Assembly (NCBI GenBank): GCA_040772885.1
Contig: JAXGXF010000001.1
Coordinates: 186,001 to 250,000, forward strand
Direction: 5' to 3'
Origin: Pullichristensenella sp002068815
GTDB lineage: Bacteria; Bacillota; Clostridia; Christensenellales; Aristaeellaceae
Length of the DNA stretch: 64,000 nt
The translations under genes were made by a program, and so were the position numbers. The notes below the pieces were generated by a model, which ran no database searches, was not told the origin of the DNA, and was given only the letters and a program-made list of their open reading frames with translations. Of this stretch, positions 44,860 to 54,018 are shown piece after piece (positions within the stretch are counted from its first letter, which is position 1; every line of letters begins with the position of its first letter).

Positions 44860-45798
44860 TTACTTCCTGCGCATGTGGCGGAACGCGAGCACGACCAGAA
44901 GGATCGCGCCGGTCGATATCTGCTGCAAGTAGGTCGAGAGGTTCATCATATCCATGCCGTTCGAGATCAGGGTGATCACCGCGACGCCGAGCATCGCGCC
45001 GCCGAGCGTGCCGATGCCCCCGAGCGTGCTCACGCCCCCGAACACCGCCGCGGAGACGGATTTCAGCACCTGCGCCGCCGCGACGTCCGCGCGGCCGCTC
45101 GATACGCGAGAAGCCATCACGAGCGCCGCGAGGAACGCCATCGAGGCCGAGAACACGTAGGTGAAGACGATGTTGCGCGGTATGTTGATGCCTGCGAAGC
45201 GCGCGACCTCGCGGTTGCTGCCGATCAGGTAGATCCGCCGCCCGGCGATCCGGAAGTTGAACAGGAGGATCGACACCGCGATCGCGAAGAACAGCAGCAG
45301 TATCTGAAACGGCAGTATGCCGAAGAGCTTGTACCGGCCGAACAGACCGAATTGGTCGGTCGGGATGGACACCGTGATGCCCTTCGAAATCACGAGCCCG
45401 ATGCCGGTGAACAGCGATTGCGTGCCCAGCGTCACGAGCATCGCGTCGATCTTGAAATAGCCGATCAAAATGCCGTTGAACAGCCCGCAGACGAGCGCGA
45501 CGCCGAACACGAGAATCACCGCGAGCGCCGCGTTCATGCCGTGGGTGCCGATGAACGTCGCGCACAATACCGTCGAGAGGCTGCACAGCGCGCCGACGGA
45601 CAGGTCCATGCCGCCGCTCAACATCGAGGCCGCCATGCCCAGCGTCAGGAGGCCGAGCGTCGACATCTGCGAGAACAGGTTCATCACGTTTGTGACCGAG
45701 AAGAAGTTTGCGCTCGCGAGCGAAAACGCGACGAACAGCGCGAGGAATATGCACGCGAGCACGAGCTCGTTCTTGTGTCGGGTGAACGGCCTACGCAT
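44860..45798 (-). CDS. RbsC-like ABC sugar permease 2
   Basis: This 312-residue BPD_transp_2 membrane protein has 8-10 hydrophobic segments. The conserved LLTLGMAASMLSGGMDLSVGAL region and AVFGGVSTLGGIGTLGGAMLGV are typical of RbsC. It overlaps the other permease by 8 bases and is likely to form a heterodimer with it. Confidence 0.93.
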   Translation of the reverse strand: MRRPFTRHKNELVLACIFLALFVAFSLASANFFSVTNVMNLFSQMSTLGLLTLGMAASMLSGGMDLSVGALCSLSTVLCATFIGTHGMNAALAVILVFGVALVCGLFNGILIGYFKIDAMLVTLGTQSLFTGIGLVISKGITVSIPTDQFGLFGRYKLFGILPFQILLLFFAIAVSILLFNFRIAGRRIYLIGSNREVARFAGINIPRNIVFTYVFSASMAFLAALVMASRVSSGRADVAAAQVLKSVSAAVFGGVSTLGGIGTLGGAMLGVAVITLISNGMDMMNLSTYLQQISTGAILLVVLAFRHMRRK

Positions 45799-46762
45799 GC
45801 CGCGTCCCCCCCTTCGCGCGCCGCCCGAAGTTCTTCAAGACGCCCGACGCGACCGCGAGTATGATGATGACGCCCGTCGTCAACTCCTGCCAGTAGACCG
45901 GCACCTTGCTGAGCACGAGGCCGTTGTCGATCACGCCGAGCAGCAGGATTCCCAGCAGCGTCCCGAGGATCGACGCGATGCCGCCGGAGAACGCCGTGCC
46001 GCCGATCACGCACGCGGCGATCAATTGCATCTCATAGCCGGTGCCGTTCGACGGCTGCGCGATCTTGAGCTTCGAGCACGCGATCGCGGCCGAGAGCCCG
46101 GTCAGCATGCCCATGTAGCCGAACGCGACGAGGTACGCCTTGCTCTCGTTGAGGCCGATGCGCCTGGCGGCGACCTTGTTTCCGCCGACGGCGAGTATGT
46201 CGCGCCCCATGCCGGTGCGGTAGAGCAGGAAATACGTGAACAGGAGCACGAACAGCCAGATGTAGACCGCGAGCGGCAGGGACATCCAGCGGATGTTCGC
46301 GAACTTGCTGAACGGCCCCTTCAGCCCGTCGATCCAGTTGCCGCTCGTGATCAGGTTCAGCGTGCCGCGCATGATGTTGAGCGTGCCGAGCGTCACGACG
46401 ATCGCCGGGATGCGCAGCTTCGAGACGAGGATTCCGTTGAAGAGCCCCAGCACGAGCCCCGTCGCCATGCCGATCAATATCGCGGGCACCGTGTAGAGTC
46501 CGCCGGTCGCGCGCACGAACATCGCGACGACCATGCCGCACACCGCGTACTGCCCGCCGGCGGACACGTCGACGTTTCCGGTCACGAGCACCATCATCAT
46601 GCCCATCGCCATGATGCCGAGCACCGCGTTTCCGTAGAGTATGTTCACGATGTTGATCTTTGACAGGAACGACGGCATGATCGAGCGGACGACCGCGCCG
46701 ATCGCGACCAGCACCAGGATCAAAATGATCTCCCTGGACTTCCCCCGGAGCACTCTTCGCAT
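45791..46762 (-). CDS. RbsC-like ABC sugar permease 1
   Basis: This 323-residue BPD_transp_2 permease has MVLVTGNVDVSAGGQYAVCG and VIGGTAFSGGIASILGTLLGI in the conserved positions. It starts 12 bases after the ATPase gene. Two different permease genes suggest a heterodimeric channel, as in rhamnose or autoinducer-2 importers. Confidence 0.93.
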   Translation of the reverse strand: MRRVLRGKSREIILILVLVAIGAVVRSIMPSFLSKINIVNILYGNAVLGIMAMGMMMVLVTGNVDVSAGGQYAVCGMVVAMFVRATGGLYTVPAILIGMATGLVLGLFNGILVSKLRIPAIVVTLGTLNIMRGTLNLITSGNWIDGLKGPFSKFANIRWMSLPLAVYIWLFVLLFTYFLLYRTGMGRDILAVGGNKVAARRIGLNESKAYLVAFGYMGMLTGLSAAIACSKLKIAQPSNGTGYEMQLIAACVIGGTAFSGGIASILGTLLGILLLGVIDNGLVLSKVPVYWQELTTGVIIILAVASGVLKNFGRRAKGGTRHA

Positions 46763-46774
46763 CGCCGTTCCCCC

Positions 46775-48262
46775 CTAACCGAGCAGGCCCTTGCTCAGGA
46801 TGTCGTCCTGCGTCGCCTCGAGCGTCCTGACCTCGTGGACGATCCGGCCCTGCCGCATCACGAGTATGCGGTCCGACAGCGCGAGCACCTCGGAGAGGTC
46901 GGACGAGATCAGGAACACGCAGACGCCGCTCTTGGCAAGCTCGCGCAGCAGCCTGTGGATTTCGAGCTTCGCGCCGACGTCGACGCCGCTCGTCGGCTCG
47001 TCGACAATCAGGACCTTCGGGTCGGCGTTCAGCCACCGGCAGATCAGCGCCTTCTGCTGGTTGCCGCCGGAGAGGCTTTCGACCAAGATCTCCGGCAGGT
47101 TCGGGCGGATGCTGACCTTCTCGATGTAGCCCCGGGCGACCCCGACCTCCTTCGAGCGGTCGAGCAGCCCGTGGTTCAGCACCTTTTTCAGCGACACCGC
47201 GCAGATGTTGCGCGCCATCGAGTTTCCCTGAAACAGCCCCTGCGAGCGCCTGTCCTCCGGGAGGTAGCAGATGCCCTTCAAAATCGCGTCGTTCGTGTCG
47301 CGCACGCGCACGCGCTTTCCGTGGATGTAGAGCTCGCCGCGGTCCGGCCGCAGAAGGCCGAACACCGACTGCGCCCACTCGCTGCGCCCCGCGCCGACGA
47401 GGCCCGTGAGGCCCACGATCTCGTGCTTTTTCGCCCGGATCGAGACGTCCTCGAAGTGCGGCGCAAGCGAGAATCCCTTCACCTCGAAGAGCACCTCGTC
47501 GCTCTCGGGCTCCTCGTTTCGCATCGGGATGAAGCGCAGCTCGCGGCCGACCATCAGGTTGATCAGCGTCCTCTGGTCAAACTCGCCCGCCGGAGCGGTC
47601 TTGACCATGAACCCGTCGCGCAGCACGCTGATCCGGTCGGCGAGCGCGAATACCTCCTCGAGCTTGTGCGAGATGTAGATGACCGACACACCGCGCTCCT
47701 TCAGCTTGCGGACGATGCCGTAGAGCATCTCGACCTCGGTCGACGAGAGCGCCGCCGTCGGCTCGTCCATCACGATGACCTTCGCGTTGAACGTGACCGC
47801 GCGCGCGATCGCGACGAGCTGCTTTTTGCCGATCGTGATCTCGTCGAACCGCTGGCCGGGGTCTAAGTCTACGTTCATCATGTCGAGCGCGTCCTGCGCC
47901 TTTTTCCTGATCTTGCGCCAGCGGACGATGCGGTCGTTGAACATTCCCTTGCAGATGTTCTCGGCGATCGTCAGGTTCGGGAACAGGCTTATGTCCTGAT
48001 AGATGACCGAGATGCCCAGCGACACCGACTTGTGCGCGGTCATCCTGGGGATGCGCTCGCCCTCGAAGTAGATTTCGCCGCCTTCGTCCGGGGGCTCGAC
48101 GCCGGCGATGATCTTGATCATCGTCGACTTTCCCGCGCCGTTCTCGCCGACCAGCGCGTGCACCTCGCCGGGCATCAGCGCAAAATCGACGTCCGAGAGC
48201 ACCTTGATGCCCGAGTACGTCTTGCCGATGTTCCGGATTTCGAGAACAGGATTCGAAGCCAA
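46775..48262 (-). CDS. RbsA-like ABC ATPase, two nucleotide-binding domains
   Basis: This protein has 495 residues from a TTG start. Domain 1 has Walker A GENGAGKST, signature TIGKKQLVAIARA and Walker B VIVMDEPTAAL; domain 2 has a degenerate Walker A (GLVGAGRSE), intact signature LSGGNQQKAL and Walker B VLIVDEPTSGVD. The pattern is typical of RbsA/MglA. A GTG at 48271 is in frame, but GAGGTG is ideally placed (7 bases) for the TTG at 48262 and would be part of that GTG, so TTG is chosen. Confidence 0.93.
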   Translation of the reverse strand: MASNPVLEIRNIGKTYSGIKVLSDVDFALMPGEVHALVGENGAGKSTMIKIIAGVEPPDEGGEIYFEGERIPRMTAHKSVSLGISVIYQDISLFPNLTIAENICKGMFNDRIVRWRKIRKKAQDALDMMNVDLDPGQRFDEITIGKKQLVAIARAVTFNAKVIVMDEPTAALSSTEVEMLYGIVRKLKERGVSVIYISHKLEEVFALADRISVLRDGFMVKTAPAGEFDQRTLINLMVGRELRFIPMRNEEPESDEVLFEVKGFSLAPHFEDVSIRAKKHEIVGLTGLVGAGRSEWAQSVFGLLRPDRGELYIHGKRVRVRDTNDAILKGICYLPEDRRSQGLFQGNSMARNICAVSLKKVLNHGLLDRSKEVGVARGYIEKVSIRPNLPEILVESLSGGNQQKALICRWLNADPKVLIVDEPTSGVDVGAKLEIHRLLRELAKSGVCVFLISSDLSEVLALSDRILVMRQGRIVHEVRTLEATQDDILSKGLLG

Positions 48263-48285
48263 GCCCGTCACCTCTTTAGGATGAT

Positions 48286-49056
48286 TTACCAGAGCGTGTA
48301 GCCGCCGTCGATGTTGAAGTCCGCGCCGGTGATGTAGTCCGAGTCCGGGCCCGCGAGGTACACCGCGAGCGCGCCGACCTCGTCGGGGTTCCCCCACCGC
48401 TTGATCGGGAGAGATTTCAGCGATTCCTCGAGGAAGCCCGGGTTCTCCGCCAGAAACCGGCGGTTGATGTCCGTCAGGAAGAAGCCGGGGGAGATCGAGT
48501 TCACGTTGATGCCGTACTTCGCCCACTCGCCCGCCATTAAGCGCGTCAGGCAGCCGATCGCCGCCTTCGAGCAGTCGTACGCGCCGGTCGCCGCGCCGTC
48601 GAACACCGCGCGCGCCGCGAGCGACGTCAGGTTGATGATCTTGCCGGACTTTTGGCGGATCATGATCCTTCCGAAGTGCTTCATGCACAAAAACGTGCCG
48701 GTCAGGTTCGTGCCGATCGTCAGGTTCCACTCGTCCAAGGACGCGTCCTGCAGGTGCGCCGAGCCGCGCCCGACGGCGGCGTTGTTGATCAGTATGTCGA
48801 GCCGTCCGGTCGTCTTTGCGATAAATCCCGCCGCGGCCTCGACGCTTTGCTCGTCGAGCACGTCGAGCGCGCACGCATGGCACTTCGCGCCCGTTTCCCG
48901 GGAAATGTCCGAGGCGGCGCTCTCGGCCGCGTGCACGTCGCGCGACGTCAGGATGACCTCGGCTCCCTCGCTTGCGAGCGACTTCGCGAACACCAAACCC
49001 AGCCCCTGCCGGGAGCCGGTGACGAGCGCGACCCTGCCCGTGAGCTTTTTGTCCAT
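48286..49056 (-). CDS. Short-chain dehydrogenase/reductase
   Basis: This 256-residue classical SDR has the cofactor motif VTGSRQGLGL, INNAAVG, the active-site Ser in LTSLAARAV and YDCSKAA with catalytic Tyr and Lys. The C-terminus ends with the usual INIDGGYTLW-type motif (FNIDGGYTLW). It probably oxidises a sugar or polyol hydroxyl delivered by the importer. The ATG at 49056 follows the Gfo/Idh gene by 2 bases. Confidence 0.93.
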   Translation of the reverse strand: MDKKLTGRVALVTGSRQGLGLVFAKSLASEGAEVILTSRDVHAAESAASDISRETGAKCHACALDVLDEQSVEAAAGFIAKTTGRLDILINNAAVGRGSAHLQDASLDEWNLTIGTNLTGTFLCMKHFGRIMIRQKSGKIINLTSLAARAVFDGAATGAYDCSKAAIGCLTRLMAGEWAKYGINVNSISPGFFLTDINRRFLAENPGFLEESLKSLPIKRWGNPDEVGALAVYLAGPDSDYITGADFNIDGGYTLW

Positions 49057-49058
49057 TG

Positions 49059-50096
49059 CTACACCCTCTCGACGCGGACCGGGGCGCCGGTCTCCGCGGA
49101 TTCCATGACCGCCAGCAGCGCAAGCGTCACGTTCGCGGCCTCGCGGAGCGTCACGTGGAATTCGTCGCCGCTGACGAGCTTGTCGACGAAGCTGCGAATG
49201 CTCTCGTACGCGAAGCCCGCGCATTTGTCAAACACCGTGTTCTTGACGAGCACGTCCTGCGTGATCATCCTCTGCCCGTCGGTCACCTGCAACAGGTTGT
49301 GGCTCGACGCGTCGACGTCGAACTTGCCGTCGGTCAACAGCAGATTGAACTTGAAGTCGTTGACGTTCGGGTTGCCGTTGGGCGTGATCCAGCTATTTTC
49401 CATGTGCGCGATCGCGCCGCGCGAGTATTTGATCGTCGAGAGATATGTATCGACGGCGTCTATGCCGAGGCTCTTGAGCTTCCCCTCCGCCTTCGCCGCA
49501 TAGACCTCGACCGGGTAATCGCCGATGACCCAGTTCATGGTGTCGAGCGAATGGCTTCCTAAGAACCAGAGGATCGACGACTGCGCGACCCAGCTGAGCA
49601 TATCCGTCGCGACCCAAAGGCAGTCGTTGAGCCGAAAGTGCGCGCTGACGGGCGTTCCGAACCGGCCGCTGTCGACCAGTTGCTTGACCGCGTTGAACGG
49701 CGGGTTCCAGCGGTTGTGCAGATCGACCATCGCGCGCACGCCGCTCTTCTCGATCGCCTCGAGCATCCGGAACACGTCTTTGCGCGTCGTCGCCAGCGGC
49801 TTTTCGACGATCATGTGCTTCCCTGCGCGCGCGCAGGCGACCGCGATGTCCGCGTGCAGAAAGTCCGGCGTCACGATCGCGACCGCGTCGCAGGGGCATT
49901 CGCGCAGCATCTCCTCGCAGTCCGCGTACACGCGCCCGATGCCGAATTTCTTCGCCAGCGCCTCGGCCTTCGGCCTGTTTAGATCGCAGACGGCGACCGG
50001 CTCGGCGAACATGTGCTCGCGGTAGATGCTCGCGTGCGCCTCGCCCCAAAGACCCGCACCGACGATCGCCATCTTAACGATTTTGGTATTTTCCAT
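49059..50096 (-). CDS. Gfo/Idh/MocA-family oxidoreductase (first gene of the sugar locus)
   Basis: This 345-residue NAD(P)-dependent dehydrogenase begins KMAIVGAGLWGEAHASIY. The family motif is IVEKPLATT (about 95) and the substrate-domain motif is FLGSHSLDTMNWV. It is divergent from the second Gfo/Idh copy at 40703. GGGGGTG precedes the ATG at 50096. It is directly behind the operator-like inverted repeat. Confidence 0.9.
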   Translation of the reverse strand: MENTKIVKMAIVGAGLWGEAHASIYREHMFAEPVAVCDLNRPKAEALAKKFGIGRVYADCEEMLRECPCDAVAIVTPDFLHADIAVACARAGKHMIVEKPLATTRKDVFRMLEAIEKSGVRAMVDLHNRWNPPFNAVKQLVDSGRFGTPVSAHFRLNDCLWVATDMLSWVAQSSILWFLGSHSLDTMNWVIGDYPVEVYAAKAEGKLKSLGIDAVDTYLSTIKYSRGAIAHMENSWITPNGNPNVNDFKFNLLLTDGKFDVDASSHNLLQVTDGQRMITQDVLVKNTVFDKCAGFAYESIRSFVDKLVSGDEFHVTLREAANVTLALLAVMESAETGAPVRVERV

Positions 50097-50163
50097 TTCT
50101 ACACCCCCACAGAACTATCCGATCCGCCGGAATATGGCGCAATCCATGAAGCAACCCGCCATC

Positions 50164-50169
50164 ATTATA
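50164..50169 (-). promoter_or_regulatory. Candidate -10 box of the sugar locus
   Basis: TATAAT on the minus strand, 70 bases before the first Gfo/Idh gene. The -35 position falls inside the inverted repeat at 50172-50207 and has no consensus match, which fits activator-dependent initiation. Confidence 0.5.
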
Positions 50170-50171
50170 AA

Positions 50172-50207
50172 CCGGACTTGTGCGTTTGTATTTGCATCAA
50201 AGTCCGG
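50172..50207. promoter_or_regulatory. Operator-like inverted repeat upstream of the sugar locus
   Basis: CCGGACTT (50172-50179) and AAGTCCGG (50200-50207) form a perfect 8-base dyad with a 20-base spacer, immediately upstream of the -10 box. Its position between the araC-type gene and the locus makes it the natural binding site of that regulator. Confidence 0.6.
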
Positions 50208-50240
50208 TCAATGTATAGAATTCTCCAGGAATTTCGGGGA

Positions 50241-51188
50241 TTAGAGGAGCGCCTGCATCTTGACGGATCGCTCGTACTCGGTGGGCGACATGTGCACGAA
50301 ACTGCGGAACGCGTGCGAAAAGTGATGCACGGAGCTGAAGCCGAGCATCGAGCTGATCTGGGTGAAGTTGTGCCGGCGGTCGCCGATGAGCTGCTTCGCG
50401 CGGTCGATCTTGAGCTTGTTGAAGTAGTGCATGACGCTTAGGCCCGTCTGCTTCTTGAACACATTGTGTATGTGGCTCTCGGAGAACGCGGTCGACTGGC
50501 AGATTTCGCGGATCGAGAGCTTGCCGTTCACGTTCTCGCGCATCAGCTGTATGACCTTCTCGGTGATGAACTTCTCGTTGTCGTGGTTGCGCCGCCTAAC
50601 GACGACCTGCTCGAACCGGTATCCCGGCTTTTCGCAGTCCGCGCCGAGGAGCTGGTCGCGCACGATCAGGAGCAGCAGGTTCTCGATCATGTTCTTGATC
50701 AGCTGCTCGATGCCGAACGGGAACGGCCCTTCGGCCTTCTCGGGCTTGCTCTGCCGGAGCACGTTGTACGGCGGCCTGAACAGCGCCCTGCCCTCCTGGT
50801 AGATGCTCCCGATCAGGCACCGCTGCTCGGCGTCCATGTTGAGCGCCTTCGCGAAGAACATCTCGGGGTCGAGCTCCTTGCAGGAGAACGAGAACACGCA
50901 GGCGCTGCCGTCGATCGACAGCGCGTGTATGTTGTGGCGGCGGTTCGGCGGGTGGAGGATCGCCTGCCCCTGCGAGAGCCGCACGGAGCGGTCCTCGGCC
51001 GTGCAGAGGATCGAGCCGCTGTCGGCGTAGACCATCTCCCAGAAGTCGTGCGCCTCCTCGATGCCGAAATAGGCCGACGAGAATTCATAGTAATGGAAGC
51101 TGTACATGTCGCGGACGGTAATCGTCCGGCGCAGCCGCGTCGGGACATAGGTCACATCGTCCGGCAAGATGTCCAGCTCCCATCGCAT
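50241..51188 (-). CDS. AraC-family transcriptional regulator
   Basis: This 315-residue regulator has an N-terminal cupin-like effector domain (about 25-110) and two C-terminal helix-turn-helix motifs (about 215-315: LSIREICQSTAFSESHIHNVF and FTQISSMLGFSSVHHFSHAF by position). It is probably the activator of the adjacent importer locus. No ribosome-binding site is seen before the ATG at 51188 and the -10 box ends only 12 bases upstream, so the mRNA may be nearly leaderless. Confidence 0.92.
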   Translation of the reverse strand: MRWELDILPDDVTYVPTRLRRTITVRDMYSFHYYEFSSAYFGIEEAHDFWEMVYADSGSILCTAEDRSVRLSQGQAILHPPNRRHNIHALSIDGSACVFSFSCKELDPEMFFAKALNMDAEQRCLIGSIYQEGRALFRPPYNVLRQSKPEKAEGPFPFGIEQLIKNMIENLLLLIVRDQLLGADCEKPGYRFEQVVVRRRNHDNEKFITEKVIQLMRENVNGKLSIREICQSTAFSESHIHNVFKKQTGLSVMHYFNKLKIDRAKQLIGDRRHNFTQISSMLGFSSVHHFSHAFRSFVHMSPTEYERSVKMQALL

Positions 51189-51200
51189 GAATTTTACAAT

Positions 51201-51229
51201 ATTCTACCACGAACGGGAGCTCTATGCAA
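51201..51229 (-). promoter_or_regulatory. sigma-A promoter of the AraC-type gene
   Basis: TTGCAT (51224-51229), 17 bases and TAGAAT (51201-51206) on the minus strand. The -35 lies over the last codons of pntB. Confidence 0.65.
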
Positions 51230-52559
51230 GGATGATTTTCACGAGCCGCGGGACCGTCTCCTTCGCGTCCCCCTCGAGAAAGATCGCCCCGGGCCTGTCG
51301 TAGAGCGGGTTCGGGACGCCCGCGTAGCCGGGCCGGCGGTCGAGGTTCAGGATGACGACATGCCTCGCCGACTGGACGTCGAGTATCGGCATGCCGTAGA
51401 TGGGCGTTCCCTCGGCCGTGTTCGCCGCGGGGTTGACCGTGTCGCTCGCGCCGACGACGACGGCGAGATCGCAGCTCGCGAAATCGCGGTTGATCTCGTC
51501 CATCTCGAGAAGCTGCTCGTACGGTACGCCGGCCTCGCACAAGAGCACGTTCATGTGCCCGGGCATCCGGCCTGCGACCGGGTGTATCGCGAACCGCACG
51601 CGCGCGCCCTTTTCGGCAAGCGCGTCCGCGAGCGCCTTGACGTGCTCCTGCGCCTGCGCGAGCGCCATGCCGTAGCCCGGCGCGATGATCACGTCCCTCG
51701 CCGCGCGCACGATCTCCTCGAGCGGCGGCCCCTCCCGGGCCTCCGGCGCGGGCCTCTCCTCCGGCGCGGGTTCCGCGGCCCGGGCGGACGTGCTGCCGAG
51801 CAAAATGTGCATGAGGCTCCGATTCATCGCGCGGCACATGATCTGCGTGAGCAAGAGCCCCGACGCGACGACGATGCCGCCGACGCTGATCAGCACCGCG
51901 TCGCCGATCGCGATGCCGGCGATGCCCGCCGCGACGCCGCTCAAGGAGTTCAAAAGCGAAATCGTGATCGGCATGTCCGCGCCGCCGACGCGCACCGAGA
52001 ACAATATACCGAACGCGATCGACGCGAGCGCGACCCACAGAGGATTCGCGAGCGCGGCGAAGGCGGCGATCGCGAGGACCAATACAAGCGATAGCGGCGT
52101 GTGCAAGGGAACGCGGACGGACCGCTGCGGGAACCATCTCGCGAGTTTGCCCGCGGCGACGAGGCTCCCGGAAAGCGTCACGAGTCCGACGGCAATCGCG
52201 AGTGCGGACGAGATTACCGAGAACCGGCTGCCGCCGCGTCCGATCTCGACCCACGCGGCGAGCGCGCTCGCGAGCCCGCCGAGGCCGTTCAGGATCGCGA
52301 CCGCCTGCGGCATCGCGATCATCTTGACGCGCGCGCCGACGATCAGGCTCACAACGAGCGTCGCGGCGATACACGCCCAGACGGGGATGCTCCCGACCTC
52401 CCCCGTGCGCACCAGCGCGACCGCGACGATCAGCGCCATCGCGAGCATGCTCAAGAAGTTGCCCCTCCGAGCGGTCGCGACCTTGCTCATCCGGTTGATG
52501 CCGAGCAGCACGAGCCCCACGAGCGCCGCGCCGGCGACGTAATACGTGCTATCTGCCAT
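51222..52559 (-). CDS. pntB: NAD(P) transhydrogenase subunit beta
   Basis: This 445-residue protein has about eight or nine transmembrane helices (1-255) and a C-terminal NADP(H)-binding domain III (265-445): VIIAPGYGMALAQAQ, HPVAGRMPGHMNVLL and VVVGASDTVNPAANT. It couples hydride transfer from NADH to NADP+ to proton movement. It overlaps pntAB by 11 bases. Confidence 0.96.
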   Translation of the reverse strand: MADSTYYVAGAALVGLVLLGINRMSKVATARRGNFLSMLAMALIVAVALVRTGEVGSIPVWACIAATLVVSLIVGARVKMIAMPQAVAILNGLGGLASALAAWVEIGRGGSRFSVISSALAIAVGLVTLSGSLVAAGKLARWFPQRSVRVPLHTPLSLVLVLAIAAFAALANPLWVALASIAFGILFSVRVGGADMPITISLLNSLSGVAAGIAGIAIGDAVLISVGGIVVASGLLLTQIMCRAMNRSLMHILLGSTSARAAEPAPEERPAPEAREGPPLEEIVRAARDVIIAPGYGMALAQAQEHVKALADALAEKGARVRFAIHPVAGRMPGHMNVLLCEAGVPYEQLLEMDEINRDFASCDLAVVVGASDTVNPAANTAEGTPIYGMPILDVQSARHVVILNLDRRPGYAGVPNPLYDRPGAIFLEGDAKETVPRLVKIILA

Positions 52560-52842
52560 CGCCGTGCTCCTTTCCGCGGAACATCGAAAGCATACGGTCC
52601 GTCACCGAGAATCCCGCGGCGATGTTGACCATCGAAAACGCGAGCGCGGCGAGCCCGATGGCCTTGAAAAACCACGACTCCGCGGCTGCGGTCACGGCGA
52701 TCGCGCCGATGACGGTGATGCCCGACAGCGCGTTCATGCCGCTCATCAGCGGCGTGTGCAGAAGCGACGGCACGTTCTTGATCAATAGGTACCCGACGAC
52801 GGAGGACGCGATGAACAGCGCGATCGACACGAGCGGATGCAC
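52549..52842 (-). CDS. pntAB: NAD(P) transhydrogenase membrane subunit alpha-2
   Basis: This 97-residue protein has three hydrophobic helices; VPSLLHTPLMSGMNALSGI is the recognisable PntAB stretch. The GTG start at 52842 is chosen because it immediately follows the pntAA stop and has GGGGGGTG 6 bases upstream. An alternative GTG at 52851 would overlap pntAA. Confidence 0.92.
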   Translation of the reverse strand: MHPLVSIALFIASSVVGYLLIKNVPSLLHTPLMSGMNALSGITVIGAIAVTAAAESWFFKAIGLAALAFSMVNIAAGFSVTDRMLSMFRGKEHGDGR

Positions 52843-52843
52843 G

Positions 52844-54004
52844 TCACGCACCCCCCATCGCCTCGAGCGCGCCGCGGTGGACGACGTCACCGCCGTGCGT
52901 CGTGAGAATCCCGCGCACGATCTCGTCGCGCATATCCAGCGCGAGCTCCGCGCCCTTCGAGAGGTATTTGACGAGGTGGTAGACGTTGTTCGCGAACATC
53001 CACGTCGCGCTCGTCGGGAGCATGCCGGGGATGTTCTTGATCCCCTCGATGACGACGCCGTCGGCGACCGCCGTCTCGCCGGGCACGGTCGCCTCGCAGT
53101 TTCCGCCCTGGTCGACCGAGATGTCGACGATGACGGAGCCGGGCCTCATCGATTTCACCATCTCGCGCGTGACCAGCACCGGCGCGAGCTTGCTCGGCAC
53201 GAGCGCGGACAGAAACACGATGTCCATCTCCGGAACCGCGCGCGCAAGCGCCTCGCGCTCCTTCGAAAGCCACTCGGCGGACAGGCTGTTCGCGTAGCCG
53301 CCCTCGCCGACCGCCGCCTCCTTCGGAACGCCGAGGTCTACGATCTTCGCGCCGAGGCTCCTCGCCTGCTCGACCGCGTCCGGGCGGATGTCGGCAGCGT
53401 GGACGACCGCGCCCAATCGCTTCGCGGTCGCGATCGCCTGCAGGCCCGCGACGCCCGCGCCGACGACGAGCGCGCTGCACGGCTTGATCGCGCCGACCGC
53501 GCAGAAGATCTGCGGCACGAATTTCTTTAAGTCGTTCGCGGCGATCAGCATGCCCTTGTAGCCCGCGCAGGTCGACATCGAGGTCAGCGCGTCCATCTTC
53601 TGCGCGCGGGTAATGCGCGGGATGCCGTCGAGCGTCAGCCCCGTGACGCCCTTTTCCGCCATCCTGCGAACCATATCGTGGTTGACCGGCGACGCCGGGT
53701 GGATGAACGCGATCAGGATTTGCCCCGCGCGCATCATGTCGATCTCGTGCATGCCGGCGGCCTCGTTGTAGAGCGGCTCCTTGACCTTCAAAACGGCGTC
53801 CGCGCGGCGGTAGACCTCCCTCGCGTCCGAAACGACCTCCGCGCCCGCCGCCGCGTATTGCCCGTCCGAAAACAGCGAGCCCGCGCCGGCTCCGCGCTCG
53901 ACGAGCACCGAAAAACCGTCCCGTATGTACATCCCGACCGTCTCCGGGGTCGCCGCGACGCGCCCCTCCCCGTGCATGATCTCCTTGACGACGCCGATTC
54001 GCAT
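52844..54004 (-). CDS. pntAA: NAD(P) transhydrogenase subunit alpha-1 (NAD-binding)
   Basis: This 386-residue cytosolic domain I resembles alanine dehydrogenase: it begins MRIGVVKEIMHGEGRVAATP, with KVKEPLYNE, the NAD fold VVGAGVAGLQAIATAKRLGA and VDISVDQGGNCEAT. AGGAGGA lies 8 bases before the ATG. It is 14 bases after the Lrp gene. Confidence 0.95.
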   Translation of the reverse strand: MRIGVVKEIMHGEGRVAATPETVGMYIRDGFSVLVERGAGAGSLFSDGQYAAAGAEVVSDAREVYRRADAVLKVKEPLYNEAAGMHEIDMMRAGQILIAFIHPASPVNHDMVRRMAEKGVTGLTLDGIPRITRAQKMDALTSMSTCAGYKGMLIAANDLKKFVPQIFCAVGAIKPCSALVVGAGVAGLQAIATAKRLGAVVHAADIRPDAVEQARSLGAKIVDLGVPKEAAVGEGGYANSLSAEWLSKEREALARAVPEMDIVFLSALVPSKLAPVLVTREMVKSMRPGSVIVDISVDQGGNCEATVPGETAVADGVVIEGIKNIPGMLPTSATWMFANNVYHLVKYLSKGAELALDMRDEIVRGILTTHGGDVVHRGALEAMGGA

Positions 54005-54018
54005 GGCCTTTTCCTCCT

